From Aquipseudomonas ullengensis (GTDB lineage: Bacteria > Pseudomonadota > Gammaproteobacteria > Pseudomonadales > Pseudomonadaceae): a stretch of DNA of 64,000 nucleotides. The translations under genes and the position numbers were made by a program. Below the pieces are notes generated by a model. The model made no database searches, was not told the DNA's origin, and worked only from the letters and a program-made list of their open reading frames with translations. The DNA is taken from assembly GCF_014174475.1 (NCBI RefSeq), contig NZ_JACJUD010000003.1, positions 558,001 to 622,000 of the forward strand. Reading direction: 5' to 3'. Below, in pieces: positions 10,945 through 21,969 of this stretch (position 1 is the first letter of the stretch; every line of letters begins with the position of its first letter).

Positions 10945-12179
10945 ACGTTGCCTTCCTTCACATCGGCGAAGCGCTTGCCATTGGCGGCGAGCGTCTCGAT
11001 CAGTTTGGCTGGTTGCCAGTGTGCGCCAAAGCGCTCGCTCAGGTGCAGCAGGCGGTCGCGAATGGATGCCGCGCCCTGGCTGTCGGCCCAGCTCATCGGC
11101 CCACCCTTGTCGGCGGGGAAACCATAGCCGTTGAGGTAGACCAGGTCGACGTCATGGCTGTTGGCGGCGATGTTCTCTTCGAGGATTTTCGCCCCTTCGT
11201 TAACCAGGGCCAGCAGGCAGCGCTCGAGGATTTCCTCGGCGCCGATGCTGCGGCGGTCGTAGCCCAGACTTTCGGAAACCTGCAGCACCAGGGCGTCGAC
11301 TTCCGGATCGTGCTCGGCCTGGCGGCTGCCTGGCGCATAACTGTAGTAGCCCTTGCCGGCTTTCTGGCCGAAGCGGCCGAGTTCGCACAGGCGGTTGTCG
11401 ACCTGTACTTGCGGCACGTCCTGGCCCTTGCCGGCCAGCTCGCGTGCGCGCCATTCGAGGTCGATGCCGACCACGTCATACATGCGGAACGGGCCCATGG
11501 CGAAGCCGAAGCCCTGCAGCGCAGCGTCGACCTGATGCGGGTAGGCGCCTTCGAGGAGCATGCTGCGGGCCTCGAATACGTAGGTGTGGAGCATGCGGTT
11601 GCCGATGAAACCGTCGCAGTTACCCGCTACCACGCTGATCTTGCCGATGCGCTTGCCCAGGTCGAGGGCGGCGTCCAGCACGGCCGGGGCGGTTTTGCCG
11701 CCGCGCACGATTTCCAGCAGTTTCATGATGTGCGCCGGGCTGAAGAAGTGCAGACCGAGCACCTGTTGCGGACGCTGGGTGACGGCGGCGATGGCGTCGA
11801 TATCCAGTGCCGAGGTGTTGCTGGCGAGGATGGCCGAGGGCTTCAGCAGGCCGTCGAGGGTACGGAAGATCTGTTGCTTGAGCTCCAGGTTCTCGTACAC
11901 CGCCTCGATCACCAGGTCGGCATCGGCCAGCGCGGCGTAGTCGCCCACCGCGCTGACCAGGGTGCGCCGGGCGCCGGCCTGGGCTTCGTCGATGCGGCCC
12001 TGACGCACGTTGTGCGCCCAGGTGTCGGCGATGTTGGCCAGTGCCTGTTCGAGCATCTGCGGGTTGTTGTCCAGCCAGAGTACCGGGATGCCGGCGTTGG
12101 CCAGGCTCATCACAATACCGCGGCCCATGGTGCCGGCGCCGATCACGGCGGCTTGCTGGATGCTAGGACTGTTGCTCAT
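10941..12179 (-). CDS. 3-hydroxyacyl-CoA dehydrogenase (no hydratase domain)
   Basis: 412-aa NAD-dependent dehydrogenase. The Rossmann motif VIGAGTMGRGIVMSLANAG starts at about residue 11, with the acidic end at WLDNN; SNTSALDI near 120 and the catalytic HFFSPAH (near 140) follow; two tandem HCDH C-terminal domains fill the rest. I chose the ATG at 12179 because GGGGAAG precedes it at good spacing; an upstream in-frame ATG at 12230 would add 17 unlikely residues. It is the first gene of the cluster, divergent from a LysR gene. There is no enoyl-CoA hydratase gene nearby. Confidence 0.93.
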   Translation of the reverse strand: MSNSPSIQQAAVIGAGTMGRGIVMSLANAGIPVLWLDNNPQMLEQALANIADTWAHNVRQGRIDEAQAGARRTLVSAVGDYAALADADLVIEAVYENLELKQQIFRTLDGLLKPSAILASNTSALDIDAIAAVTQRPQQVLGLHFFSPAHIMKLLEIVRGGKTAPAVLDAALDLGKRIGKISVVAGNCDGFIGNRMLHTYVFEARSMLLEGAYPHQVDAALQGFGFAMGPFRMYDVVGIDLEWRARELAGKGQDVPQVQVDNRLCELGRFGQKAGKGYYSYAPGSRQAEHDPEVDALVLQVSESLGYDRRSIGAEEILERCLLALVNEGAKILEENIAANSHDVDLVYLNGYGFPADKGGPMSWADSQGAASIRDRLLHLSERFGAHWQPAKLIETLAANGKRFADVKEGNV

Positions 12180-12274
12180 CGATCTTCCCCACATGGCGAT
12201 ACAGAAAGAGACGCACCTTAGGTAAGGCATTACTATTTGAGAAATTTAGTCTTGTGATAAGTTGAATTTGCCTC

Positions 12275-13174
12275 GTGAATATATCGACCTTTGACCTCAA
12301 CCTGCTGCGCGTCCTTGATGCCCTGCTGCGCGAGCGCAACGTCTCGCGCGCGGCCGAGCGTCTGTCGTTGAGCCAGCCGGCGGTGAGCAACGCGCTCAGT
12401 CGGCTACGTGACCAGCTGGATGATCCGCTGCTGGTGCGGGTCGGTCGGAGCATGCAGCCGACGCCTCGCGCCCTGGCCCTGGAAATGCCGATTCGCGATG
12501 CCCTGCAGCACATCGAGCAGAGCCTCAGCGACGGCGCGCCGTTCGATCCGGCCCGCAGCCGCCAGCGCTTTCGCATCGCGGTGACCGATTATGTCGAGCT
12601 GATCCTCATGCCGCGTCTCCTGAAGCTACTGGCCGAACTGGCGCCAGGGCTGCAGATCGACATTCAGCACCTGAGCCCGAGCCTGCCCGCCGATGCCCTG
12701 GACAAGGGCGAGCTGGACCTGGTGCTGGGGCGCTTCGAACAGGTGCCGGCGCGATTCAACAGCCAGCACTGGGTCAGCGAAACCCTGCAACTGCTGGCGC
12801 AGCGCGAGCACCCGCAGTTGGCCGAGGGGCTCGATCTGCAGCGCTTCCTGCAACTGCGTCACCTCTGGGTGCATGGCGGCCAGACCCGCGGCATGGTCGA
12901 TCAGTGGCTGGGCGAACAGGGTCTGGAGCGGCGTATCGTCTACACCACGCCGAACTACCTGCAGGCCGCGCATATCGTCGCCAGTAGCGAGCTGGTGGCG
13001 GTGCTGCCCACGCGCCTGGCGCGCTATTTCGCCGATCTGCTGCCGCTGAGCCTGCACCCGTTACCCTTTGAGTTGGGCCCGTTCCATTTGGATGTGGTCA
13101 GCCTCGGCCTGCGCCAGCGCGATGCGGCGCTGCAGTGGCTGATCGCGCAGATCCTGGCGATTGGTCAGCGCTGA
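12275..13174 (+). CDS. LysR-family transcriptional regulator
   Basis: 299-aa regulator starting with GTG. The N-terminal winged HTH (FDLNLLRVLDALL, NVSRAAERLSLSQPAVSNALSRLR, residues 5-45) is of the NodD/SyrM-like branch; residues 90-299 form the ligand-binding domain. It is divergent from the 3-hydroxyacyl-CoA dehydrogenase gene with a 95-bp shared promoter region, so it is the likely controller of the fatty-acid cluster. The effector is unknown. Confidence 0.92.
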   Translation: MNISTFDLNLLRVLDALLRERNVSRAAERLSLSQPAVSNALSRLRDQLDDPLLVRVGRSMQPTPRALALEMPIRDALQHIEQSLSDGAPFDPARSRQRFRIAVTDYVELILMPRLLKLLAELAPGLQIDIQHLSPSLPADALDKGELDLVLGRFEQVPARFNSQHWVSETLQLLAQREHPQLAEGLDLQRFLQLRHLWVHGGQTRGMVDQWLGEQGLERRIVYTTPNYLQAAHIVASSELVAVLPTRLARYFADLLPLSLHPLPFELGPFHLDVVSLGLRQRDAALQWLIAQILAIGQR

Positions 13175-13294
13175 AGCGGCCGGCGTGGCTCTGCAGCTAA
13201 CGGCAAAGTCAGTGCTTTGGCCTGGCCGGCGATGTTGTCCGGCAGGCCGCTTCACTAGGCTGGGCGGACAATAACGCCAACAAGGATTGCCCCC

Positions 13295-14368
13295 ATGCGC
13301 AAGCTCCTGCTCATGCTCCCGCTCGCCGGTCTCGCTTACCTGCTGTTCTGGCCAACCGGCCTGCAACCCGTGGCCTGGCAGCCGCAGCCGGTTCCTGCTG
13401 CAACTGGCATTTGGGCGCCCAATCAGCGCCTGGATGGCGCGGTGCTGGAGCAGCAGGGCTTGTCCGGGCCGGACACCGTGGTGGTGGACGACCAGGGGCG
13501 GCGCTACAGCGGCATCGGCGACGGACGCATCGTGCGCTGGCGTGCGGGTGAGCCGGCGCAGACCTTCGTGCAGCTGGATGGCCGTCCGGTGGGGCTGAAC
13601 TTCGGTCCGGACGGCAGCCTGTACGCCGCCGACGAGGCCCATGCCCAGGTCTGGCGCATCTCGCCACAGGGCCAGGCCGAGCGCGTGGTGCAGAGCACGA
13701 CGCAGCAGCCCTTTACCTTCCTCAATGACGTGTTCATCGCCCGCGACGGCCGCCTGTTCTTTACCGAGGCTTCCAGCCGCTGGGGCCTGGCTGACAACAA
13801 GCTGGCGCTGCTCGAGCATGGCGGCGACGGCAAGGTATTCGTGCGTTACCCGGATGGGCGGATCGAGCTGGTACTCGATGGCCTGGAGTTCGCCAACGGC
13901 GTGGTTCTCGCTCCGGACGAGTCCTACCTGCTGGTGGCGGAAACCGGCGCCTACCGCATTACCCGCCTGTGGCTGAACGGGCCACGAGCCGGCGAGCGCG
14001 AGGTGTTGCTGGACAACCTGCCGGCGTTCCCTGGCGACCTGTCGATCGCCCCGGATGGCAGCTACTGGTGCTCGTTCTTCTCGCCGCGCAAGGCGGTGCT
14101 GGACGCACTGGCACCCTGGCCGTTGGCGCGCAAGATTGCCTCACGTCTGCCACGTGCGCTGCTGACCAAGCCGGTGACCTATCCCTTTGTATTCCGCTTC
14201 GACGGCGAGGGCCGCGTGCAGGAAACCCTGCAGGCCTCCACCGGCGCCAACCTGCCCAGTTTCAGCAGCGTGGTGCAGAGCGGCGATGATCTGCTGCTGG
14301 GCTCGCCGGGCGGGGTGGGCGAGATCGATGCGGATCGCACCTACCGGGTGCGCTTGACGGTGCAGTAG
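13295..14368 (+). CDS. SMP-30/strictosidine-synthase-like beta-propeller protein
   Basis: 357-aa protein with an N-terminal hydrophobic leader (LLLMLPLAGLAYLLFW). Repeated blade sequences follow, such as GPDTVVVDDQGRRYSG, GLNFGPDGSLYAADE, FLNDVFIARDGRLFFTEAS and EFANGVVLAPDESYLLVAE, the pattern of strictosidine synthase and lactonase beta-propellers. It may be a lactonase or ester hydrolase exported to the periplasm; the substrate is unknown. Start chosen at 13295 with AAGGA upstream. It stands alone between the LysR gene and the lipoprotein. Confidence 0.85.
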   Translation: MRKLLLMLPLAGLAYLLFWPTGLQPVAWQPQPVPAATGIWAPNQRLDGAVLEQQGLSGPDTVVVDDQGRRYSGIGDGRIVRWRAGEPAQTFVQLDGRPVGLNFGPDGSLYAADEAHAQVWRISPQGQAERVVQSTTQQPFTFLNDVFIARDGRLFFTEASSRWGLADNKLALLEHGGDGKVFVRYPDGRIELVLDGLEFANGVVLAPDESYLLVAETGAYRITRLWLNGPRAGEREVLLDNLPAFPGDLSIAPDGSYWCSFFSPRKAVLDALAPWPLARKIASRLPRALLTKPVTYPFVFRFDGEGRVQETLQASTGANLPSFSSVVQSGDDLLLGSPGGVGEIDADRTYRVRLTVQ

Positions 14369-14544
14369 GGATAGGCAGCTTTTCCCTACTTCATTGACGT
14401 GACCGCCTGATGACAGGCAAACGCTTATTCCAGAGCCTTTTAAGAATTGTCCGATGGTGTAGAAAAAGCGCGATCAGTAAGACTAGGATGTCTGCAGCGG
14501 CACCAACGCTGTGCCGCGCCACCATTAGCATTAGGAGTACAAGG

Positions 14545-15201
14545 ATGAAACGCTACGCGCTGCGCACCCTGGGCTTGAGTCTGAGCCTGTTGTTGGCTGC
14601 ATGCTCCAGCCAGACAACCAAGCCCGAGCAGTATTCGGGTTTCCTGAAAGATTACTCACAGCTGCAGCCGGCCACTTCGGCCAGTGGTGTGCCTGTTCTG
14701 CGTTGGGTGGCGCCGGGTCTCGACCTGAACAACTACCCGTCGGTAATGGTGGAGAAGCCGGTCTTCTTCCCCAAGCCGCAGCCGAGCGACCAAGTCAGCC
14801 AGAAAGCCCTCGACGATATCGCCGTCTACCTGCAACAAGCCATGCAGCGTGAGCTGGCCGGGCGCATGCAAGTGGTCGACCAGCCCAACCAGGACACCCT
14901 GGTGCTGCGTACCGCGATCACTGCCGTGGATGTTTCCGCCGAAGGCCTGAAATTCTATGAAGTGATTCCAATCGCCCTGGTGGCCGCTGCTGCCAGCACC
15001 GCCATCGGCACCCGCGACCGCGACACCGATATCTATGTCGAGATGGAAGCCCTCGATGCCCGCACCAGCCAGCCCGTGGCAAAAATTGTGCGCAAAGGCC
15101 ACGGCCTCGACCTGGAAAACAAGAGCACCCAGCTGACGGTGAATGACCTCAAGCCAGCCCTGGACTCCTGGGCCAAGGACGCGCGTACCTTCAAGCCGTG
15201 A
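14545..15201 (+). CDS. DUF3313-like outer-membrane lipoprotein
   Basis: 218-aa lipoprotein; the lipobox LLAAC places the acylated Cys at residue 20. The body (SGFLKDYSQLQP near 33, RWVAPGLDLNNYPSVMVEKP near 56) resembles DUF3313 proteins, whose role is unknown. The ATG at 14545 is preceded by AGGAG; an in-frame start at 14410 would bury the signal peptide and is rejected. The upstream 176 bp carries a GCGGCAC...GTGCCGC hairpin in the probable leader. Confidence 0.85.
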   Translation: MKRYALRTLGLSLSLLLAACSSQTTKPEQYSGFLKDYSQLQPATSASGVPVLRWVAPGLDLNNYPSVMVEKPVFFPKPQPSDQVSQKALDDIAVYLQQAMQRELAGRMQVVDQPNQDTLVLRTAITAVDVSAEGLKFYEVIPIALVAAAASTAIGTRDRDTDIYVEMEALDARTSQPVAKIVRKGHGLDLENKSTQLTVNDLKPALDSWAKDARTFKP

Positions 15202-15294
15202 AGTAGCGCTGCAATGGCGCGGCCAGCCCGTCTGGTCGCACCGCTCTGCTAAAACCCTCCCGCTACACCCTGTTGAGCTGCGCTCAGCACCCTC

Positions 15295-17223
<1,929 letters not shown>

Positions 17224-17372
17224 TAACGTGGCCCCGTGAGCAGCGGAAAGGGCGCTGACCATAGCGCGCCGACCGTGGCGAGGCCAGCTCGACAGGTTTC
17301 GGCCGGGTACTATGCAGTCAGGGCCTTGGCCGGCTAGTCTCGAGTGACGCATTCATTACCGAGGGATTGGCC

Positions 17373-18209
17373 ATGGCCAAGCGCAAAGCCAGCAAGGAAA
17401 AGCCGCAAGCAACCAAGAGCAAACCGCAAGACACCACGGAGAAGCTCTCGCGCAAGGAGTACGAGCAGCAGCTGTATGACTTGCATGTCGAACTGGTCAA
17501 GTTGCAGCAGTGGGTGGTCGCCACTGGGGCGCGGGTGGTGGTGGTGTTCGAGGGGCGTGACGGCGCTGGCAAGGGCGGTACCATCAAGGCGCTGACCGAG
17601 CGGGTCAGCCCACGGGTGTTTCGCGTGGTGGCGCTGCCGGCGCCGACCGATCGCGAGAAGAGCCAGATGTATATCCAGCGCTACCTGACGCAGATGCCGG
17701 CGGCGGGAGAAGTCGTGATCTTCGACCGCAGCTGGTACAACCGCGCCGGCGTGGAGCGGGTCATGGGCTTCTGCAAAGAAAGCCAGGTGCAGAAGTTCCT
17801 GCAGCAGGCGCCGATGTTCGAACGCACGGTGGTGGACTCGGGAATCATCCTGCTCAAGTACTGGCTGGAGGTCAGCCCGGCGGAACAGGAGCGCCGTCTG
17901 CGCTCGCGCATCGACGATGGGCGCAAGACCTGGAAGCTGTCGCCGATGGACATCAAGTCGTTCAATCGCTGGGACGACTACACCCGCGCCCGTGACGAGA
18001 TGTTCGAAGCCACCGACACACCCTGGGCGCCCTGGTTCGTCGCACGTTCCGAGGATAAGAAGCGCGTGCGCCTGAACCTGATCAGCCATCTGCTGCAGCA
18101 GGTTCCCTACCAGCCGGTTGAACAGCCCAAGGTGGAGCTGCCCAAGCGTCGGGTCGGCCGCTACAAGGCGGCCAACTTTCCCTTCAAGTACATTGCCGAG
18201 CCATTCTGA
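17373..18209 (+). CDS. ppk2: Polyphosphate kinase 2 (PPK2)
   Basis: 278-aa kinase that transfers phosphate between polyphosphate and nucleotides. Walker A FEGRDGAGKGGTIKAL lies near residue 58, the lid region TDREKSQMYIQRYL near 92, and the Walker B-type VIFDRSWYNRAGVERVMGF near 113. The single-domain length fits class I PPK2. ATG at 17373 follows GAGGGA. A Lys-rich, disordered N-terminus of about 25 residues precedes the core. It is monocistronic and ends at a repeat plus terminator. Confidence 0.94.
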   Translation: MAKRKASKEKPQATKSKPQDTTEKLSRKEYEQQLYDLHVELVKLQQWVVATGARVVVVFEGRDGAGKGGTIKALTERVSPRVFRVVALPAPTDREKSQMYIQRYLTQMPAAGEVVIFDRSWYNRAGVERVMGFCKESQVQKFLQQAPMFERTVVDSGIILLKYWLEVSPAEQERRLRSRIDDGRKTWKLSPMDIKSFNRWDDYTRARDEMFEATDTPWAPWFVARSEDKKRVRLNLISHLLQQVPYQPVEQPKVELPKRRVGRYKAANFPFKYIAEPF

Positions 18210-18211
18210 GG

Positions 18212-18265
18212 CGTAGGGCGGGTGAAGCCCGCGTCGCGGATTGCGCGGGTTGCACCCACCCTACG
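18212..18265. repeat. GTAGGG...CCCTAC palindromic repeat
   Basis: CGTAGGGCGGGTGAAGCCCG and its imperfect inverse ending in CCCACCCTACG form one copy of a dispersed family seen at five places in this window (6788, 18212, 28363, 30565, 43115). Confidence 0.75.
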
Positions 18266-18274
18266 TGAGCCGCA

Positions 18275-18307
18275 TAAAAAAGCCCCGCATCTGCGGGGCT
18301 TTTTTTA
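18275..18307. terminator. Bidirectional Rho-independent terminator between ppk2 and uraA
   Basis: AGCCCCGCA and TGCGGGGCT form the stem, with an A-run before and a T-run after, so it can end both converging transcripts. Confidence 0.93.
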
Positions 18308-18315
18308 TGCTGCGA

Positions 18316-19587
18316 TCAGATCTCCGGATCGATCGGCGGGTGTTTGTGCCAGGCCGCGCCGCCGGGTAGCAGCAGGTTCAGGCCCAGGGCGCTGATGGCG
18401 CACAGCGAGATACCAGACAGGGCGAACTCGTTGCCGCCGATGACCATACCGCCGATGCCGAACACCAGGGTCACCGAGACGATGATCAGGTTGCGTGCCT
18501 CGGACAAGTCGACCTGATGGCGAATCAGGGTATTCAGGCCGACTACCGCAATCGAACCGAACAGCAGGCAGAGGATGCCGCCCATCACCGGCACCGGGAT
18601 GGCCTGCAGCGCGGCGCCGAACTTGCCGATGAAGGCCAGGGTGATGGCGAAGATCGCCGCCCAGGTCATCACTTTCGGGTTGAAGCTCTTGGTCAGCATC
18701 ACTGCGCCGGTCACTTCGGCGTAGGTGGTGTTGGGCGGGCCGCCGAACAGGCCGGCTGCCGAAGTGGCCAGGCCGTCACCGAGCAGGGTGCGGTGCAGGC
18801 CGGGCTTGCGCACGAAATCCTTGCCGGTCACGGTGCCGACCGCGATCACCCCACCAATGTGCTCGATGGCCGGAGCCAGGGCGACCGGCACCATGTACAG
18901 GATCGCGCCCCAGTGCAGTTCCGGGGTGACGAAGTGCGGGATGGCCAGCCACGGGGCGGCGGCGATGCCGGTGGTGTCGAAAATGCCGAAGACCACGGAC
19001 AGGCTGCAGCCCACGGCAATGCCGGCGAGGATCGGCACCAGGCGCAGCAGGCCACGACCGAGCACGGCCACCAGCAGGGTGGTGATCAGGGCCGGCATGG
19101 AGATGAACATGGCGGTCTGGTAAGGCACCAGTTGCGCGCTGGCGTCGCCAGTCTTGCCCATGGCCATGTTCACCGCGACCGGCGACAGGGCCAGGCCGAT
19201 GGCGATGATCACCGGGCCGATTACCACCGGTGGCAGGACGCGGTCGATGAAACCGGGGCCTTTGAGCTTCACGGCCAGGCCGAGGAGCATGTAGACGAAA
19301 CCGGCGGCAACCACGCCGCCCAGCACCGCCGGCATGCCGAACTCACCCTTGGCGGCGATGATCGGGGCGATGAAGGCGAAGCTCGAGGCCAGGAAAACTG
19401 GCACCTGGCGGCCGGTGGCAAGCTGGAACAGCAGGGTGCCGATACCGGCGGTGAACAGCGCGACGTTGGGGTCCATGCCGGTAATCAGTGGCATCAGCAC
19501 CAGGGCGCCAAAGGCAACGAAGAGCATCTGTGCGCCGGAAATCACCTGGCGCCAGAGCGGGTCCTTGTATTCATCCTGCATGGTCAT
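18316..19587 (-). CDS. uraA: Uracil permease (NCS2 family)
   Basis: 423-aa inner-membrane uracil:H+ symporter with about 14 hydrophobic segments. The NCS2 signature [21 protein letters not shown] is split over residues 285-305. I chose ATG 19587 because it gives an ATGA overlap with upp and has AAGGA at good spacing; ATG 19581 is also possible. It is cotranscribed downstream of upp, pairing import with phosphoribosylation. It ends at the shared terminator. Confidence 0.95.
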   Translation of the reverse strand: MTMQDEYKDPLWRQVISGAQMLFVAFGALVLMPLITGMDPNVALFTAGIGTLLFQLATGRQVPVFLASSFAFIAPIIAAKGEFGMPAVLGGVVAAGFVYMLLGLAVKLKGPGFIDRVLPPVVIGPVIIAIGLALSPVAVNMAMGKTGDASAQLVPYQTAMFISMPALITTLLVAVLGRGLLRLVPILAGIAVGCSLSVVFGIFDTTGIAAAPWLAIPHFVTPELHWGAILYMVPVALAPAIEHIGGVIAVGTVTGKDFVRKPGLHRTLLGDGLATSAAGLFGGPPNTTYAEVTGAVMLTKSFNPKVMTWAAIFAITLAFIGKFGAALQAIPVPVMGGILCLLFGSIAVVGLNTLIRHQVDLSEARNLIIVSVTLVFGIGGMVIGGNEFALSGISLCAISALGLNLLLPGGAAWHKHPPIDPEI

Positions 19588-20222
19588 GCGTCCTTTTGTT
19601 TGGTGCCGAAGATCTTGTCGCCGGCATCGCCGAGGCCCGGAATGATATAGCCGTGTTCGTTGAGGCACTGGTCGATGGAGGCGGTGAAGATCATCACGTC
19701 CGGGTGTGCATCGTTGACCACCTTGATGCCTTCCGGCGCGGCGACCAGGACCATGGCGCGGATTTCCTTGCAACCGGCCTTCTTCAGCAGGTTGATGGTG
19801 GCGACCATGGAGCCGCCGGTGGCCAGCATCGGGTCGATGATCAGGGCCAGGCGCTCGTCGATTTCCGGGGCGAGTTTTTCCAGGTAGGTGTGCGCTTCCA
19901 GGGTTTCCTCGTTGCGCGCCACGCCCACGGCGCTGACCTTGGCGCCGGGAATCAGGCTGAGCACGCCGTCGAGCATGCCGATGCCGGCCCGCAGGATCGG
20001 CACCACGGTGATTTTCTTGCCGGCGATCTTCTCCACCTGCACGGTGCCGGCCCAGCCCTGGATCTCGCAGTCTTCCAGCGGCAGATCGTTGGTCGCTTCA
20101 TAGGTGAGCAGGGCGCCCACTTCCTGGGCCAGTTCGCGGAAGTTCTTCGTGCTGATGTCGGCGCGGCGCATCAGGCCGATCTTGTGGCGGATCAGCGGGT
20201 GGCGAATTTCTCGGATGGGCAT
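19584..20222 (-). CDS. upp: Uracil phosphoribosyltransferase
   Basis: 212-aa salvage enzyme converting uracil and PRPP to [22 protein letters not shown] opens the protein, and the PRPP-binding segment [20 protein letters not shown] lies near residue 128, with the uracil-binding region [16 protein letters not shown] at the C-terminus. The gene is first in the upp-uraA operon. It is divergent from hpt across 272 bp. Confidence 0.97.
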   Translation of the reverse strand: MPIREIRHPLIRHKIGLMRRADISTKNFRELAQEVGALLTYEATNDLPLEDCEIQGWAGTVQVEKIAGKKITVVPILRAGIGMLDGVLSLIPGAKVSAVGVARNEETLEAHTYLEKLAPEIDERLALIIDPMLATGGSMVATINLLKKAGCKEIRAMVLVAAPEGIKVVNDAHPDVMIFTASIDQCLNEHGYIIPGLGDAGDKIFGTKQKDA

Positions 20223-20494
20223 GCAGGGTCTCCGGGGAAGGCGGCGGAATACTGGCTAGAGTAAAGCACTGGTCATGCCAGCTAGAAGGCGCCCAGTTTA
20301 CTGACTGACTTGAGCGAGTGGTCAGAAAATATCCGTCCAGGCTTGCCCTGACGCATGACTCTGAGTACCTTTGCCGACCATTTTTTATGACCTGCCGTCC
20401 CTGGCGGTCACCCTTCGGGCCGTCGCTGGCGCGACGTTAAGAATTGCTCCCGGCAATTTTTTAACCAGCCTTGTCTATTTATCTGGAGAAGACC
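20223..20494. other. Divergent control region between upp and hpt
   Basis: 272 bp without a gene. Near hpt there are two small hairpins: GACC...GGTC around 20391-20410, and AATTGC-TCCCG-GCAATT at 20442-20458 followed by TTTT, which is terminator-like. These could form a short attenuated hpt leader. I see no recognisable purine or PRPP riboswitch consensus. Confidence 0.5.
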
Positions 20495-21052
20495 ATGTCT
20501 GCCGACCTCGCCCACATCCGCCAAATCATGGCCGAAGCCGATTGCCTGTACACCGACGCGCAGGTCGAGGCGGCCATCGATCAGGTCGCCGAGGCCATCA
20601 ATGGCGAGCTGGCCGAGAGCAATCCGGTGGTGTTCTGTGTGATGAACGGCGGCCTGATCTTCGCAGGCAAGCTGTTGCCCAAGCTGGGTTTCCCGCTGGA
20701 ACTGTCGTACCTGCACGCCACCCGCTACCGCAGCGAAACCACCGGCGGCGAGCTGTTCTGGAAGGCCAAGCCGGAAATCTCCTTCATTGACCGTGAAGTG
20801 CTGATCATCGACGACATCCTCGACGAAGGGCACACCCTCTCGGCCATCATCGAGTTCTGCAAGCACGCCGGCGCCACCAAGGTGCACACCGCCGTACTGA
20901 TCGACAAACAGCACGACCGCAAGGCGCGCCCGGACCTCAAGGCCAACTACGTCGGCCTGCCGTGCGAAGACCGCTTCATCTTCGGCTACGGCATGGACTA
21001 CAAGGGCTACTGGCGCAATGCCGCCGGGATCTTCGCCGTCAAAGGCCTGTAA
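20495..21052 (+). CDS. hpt: Hypoxanthine-guanine phosphoribosyltransferase
   Basis: 185-aa purine salvage enzyme. The PRPP loop VLIIDDILDEGHTLSAII starts near residue 101, and VVFCVMNGGLIFAGKLL near 45 is the hood/core strand typical of Pseudomonas HGPRT. ATG 20495 has GGAGAAG upstream; the in-frame ATG at 20471 lacks one. A WbuC-type gene starts on the next base but one after the stop, so the two are likely cotranscribed. Confidence 0.92.
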   Translation: MSADLAHIRQIMAEADCLYTDAQVEAAIDQVAEAINGELAESNPVVFCVMNGGLIFAGKLLPKLGFPLELSYLHATRYRSETTGGELFWKAKPEISFIDREVLIIDDILDEGHTLSAIIEFCKHAGATKVHTAVLIDKQHDRKARPDLKANYVGLPCEDRFIFGYGMDYKGYWRNAAGIFAVKGL

Positions 21053-21053
21053 T

Positions 21054-21530
21054 TTGCGCCCCGCGGCGTTTCTCGACCGCAGCCTGTTCGCCAGCCTGGC
21101 TGAGCAGGCGACGGCCAGTCCGCGCCAGCGTACCCATCACAACTTCCACGCCATGGAAGAGCCCTGCCACCGCCTGGCGGTAGGGCTGCAGCCCGACACC
21201 TATATCGCCCCGCACCGCCACCTGGCGGCGGACAAGGCCGAGACCCTGCTGGTGCTGCAGGGCCGCATCGGCCTGTTGCTGTTCGCCGAAGATGGCAGCG
21301 TGCAGCAGACCCGCCTGCTCGAAGCCGGTGGCGAGTGCGTTGGTGTCGATCTGGCGCCCGGCCAGTTCCACGCCCTGGTGGTGCTGAGCGCCGACAGCGT
21401 GCTGTTCGAGTGCAAGGCCGGCCCTTATCGCCCGCTGGGCGAGGATGAACAGGCCTTCTGGGCGCCGCGCGAGGGCGAGCCTGCTGCGCTTGAGTATCTG
21501 GCCTGGATGCGCGCGCAGTTCGACGCCTGA
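21054..21530 (+). CDS. WbuC-family cupin metalloprotein
   Basis: 158-aa cupin beginning at TTG 21054, directly after the hpt stop. Metal-binding pattern: HNFHAMEEPCHRL near residue 28, then IAPHRHLAADKAETLLVLQG (His-X-His and Glu, near 50), and GQFHALVVL near 103. WbuC relatives occur in polysaccharide loci and as stand-alone genes; enzymatic role is not established. A start further upstream would run into hpt. Confidence in family is good, in function low. Confidence 0.8.
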   Translation: MRPAAFLDRSLFASLAEQATASPRQRTHHNFHAMEEPCHRLAVGLQPDTYIAPHRHLAADKAETLLVLQGRIGLLLFAEDGSVQQTRLLEAGGECVGVDLAPGQFHALVVLSADSVLFECKAGPYRPLGEDEQAFWAPREGEPAALEYLAWMRAQFDA

Positions 21531-21681
21531 CCATCGATTCCCTCCGGAAATCACTGTTCTCCCACTGTCGTGCGAGCTGGATCGTTGCATCGCCCGTAAA
21601 GGATTCCTTCGTCGCGTTGAGCGCGCTGCCGGGCAAGGGTAAACTGCCGGCCCCGTGATGCCCGCTGAGCTGGAGTGCGTG

Positions 21682-21969
21682 ATGCGTAAAGACAAGAAAC
21701 AGGTGATTGGCGAAGAAATCAGCGACGAGTCGATCAAGCTGTTCCTCGCGGTCGAGCCGGCCGATGCTACGCCGCCGTCCCTGCACAAGCTGGTCAAGGC
21801 CTACCGCGGCCTGCGTATCGACGATTTCGAGCGTTTTCTCGGCTTCTTCAAGGACGCCGGCTATGACCTCAACGCCACCGATGCCCAGGGGCATGATTTC
21901 GTGGCACTGATCCAGGATCAGCGCCTGGCTGAGCCCTATGTCGAGGCGATCAAGGCCGCGCGCGGCTGA
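21682..21969 (+). CDS. PA4642-family small conserved protein
   Basis: 95-aa hydrophilic protein, mostly helical by composition, with no signal peptide. It resembles a small protein conserved in Pseudomonas next to mqo and hpt (PA4642 in PAO1, from memory). ATG 21682 follows GGAG; the in-frame GTG/ATG pair at 21655 is less well placed. Function unknown. Confidence 0.78.
   Translation: MRKDKKQVIGEEISDESIKLFLAVEPADATPPSLHKLVKAYRGLRIDDFERFLGFFKDAGYDLNATDAQGHDFVALIQDQRLAEPYVEAIKAARG

Noticed and set aside
9091..12221. Large plus-strand frames opposite the acyl-CoA and 3-hydroxyacyl-CoA dehydrogenase genes
   Set aside because: Antisense shadows with Val/Gln/His/Ala-rich products and no family features.
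20223..20494. Purine or PRPP riboswitch upstream of hpt
   Set aside because: Hairpins are present but none of the conserved core sequences of known purine or PRPP aptamers can be recognised.
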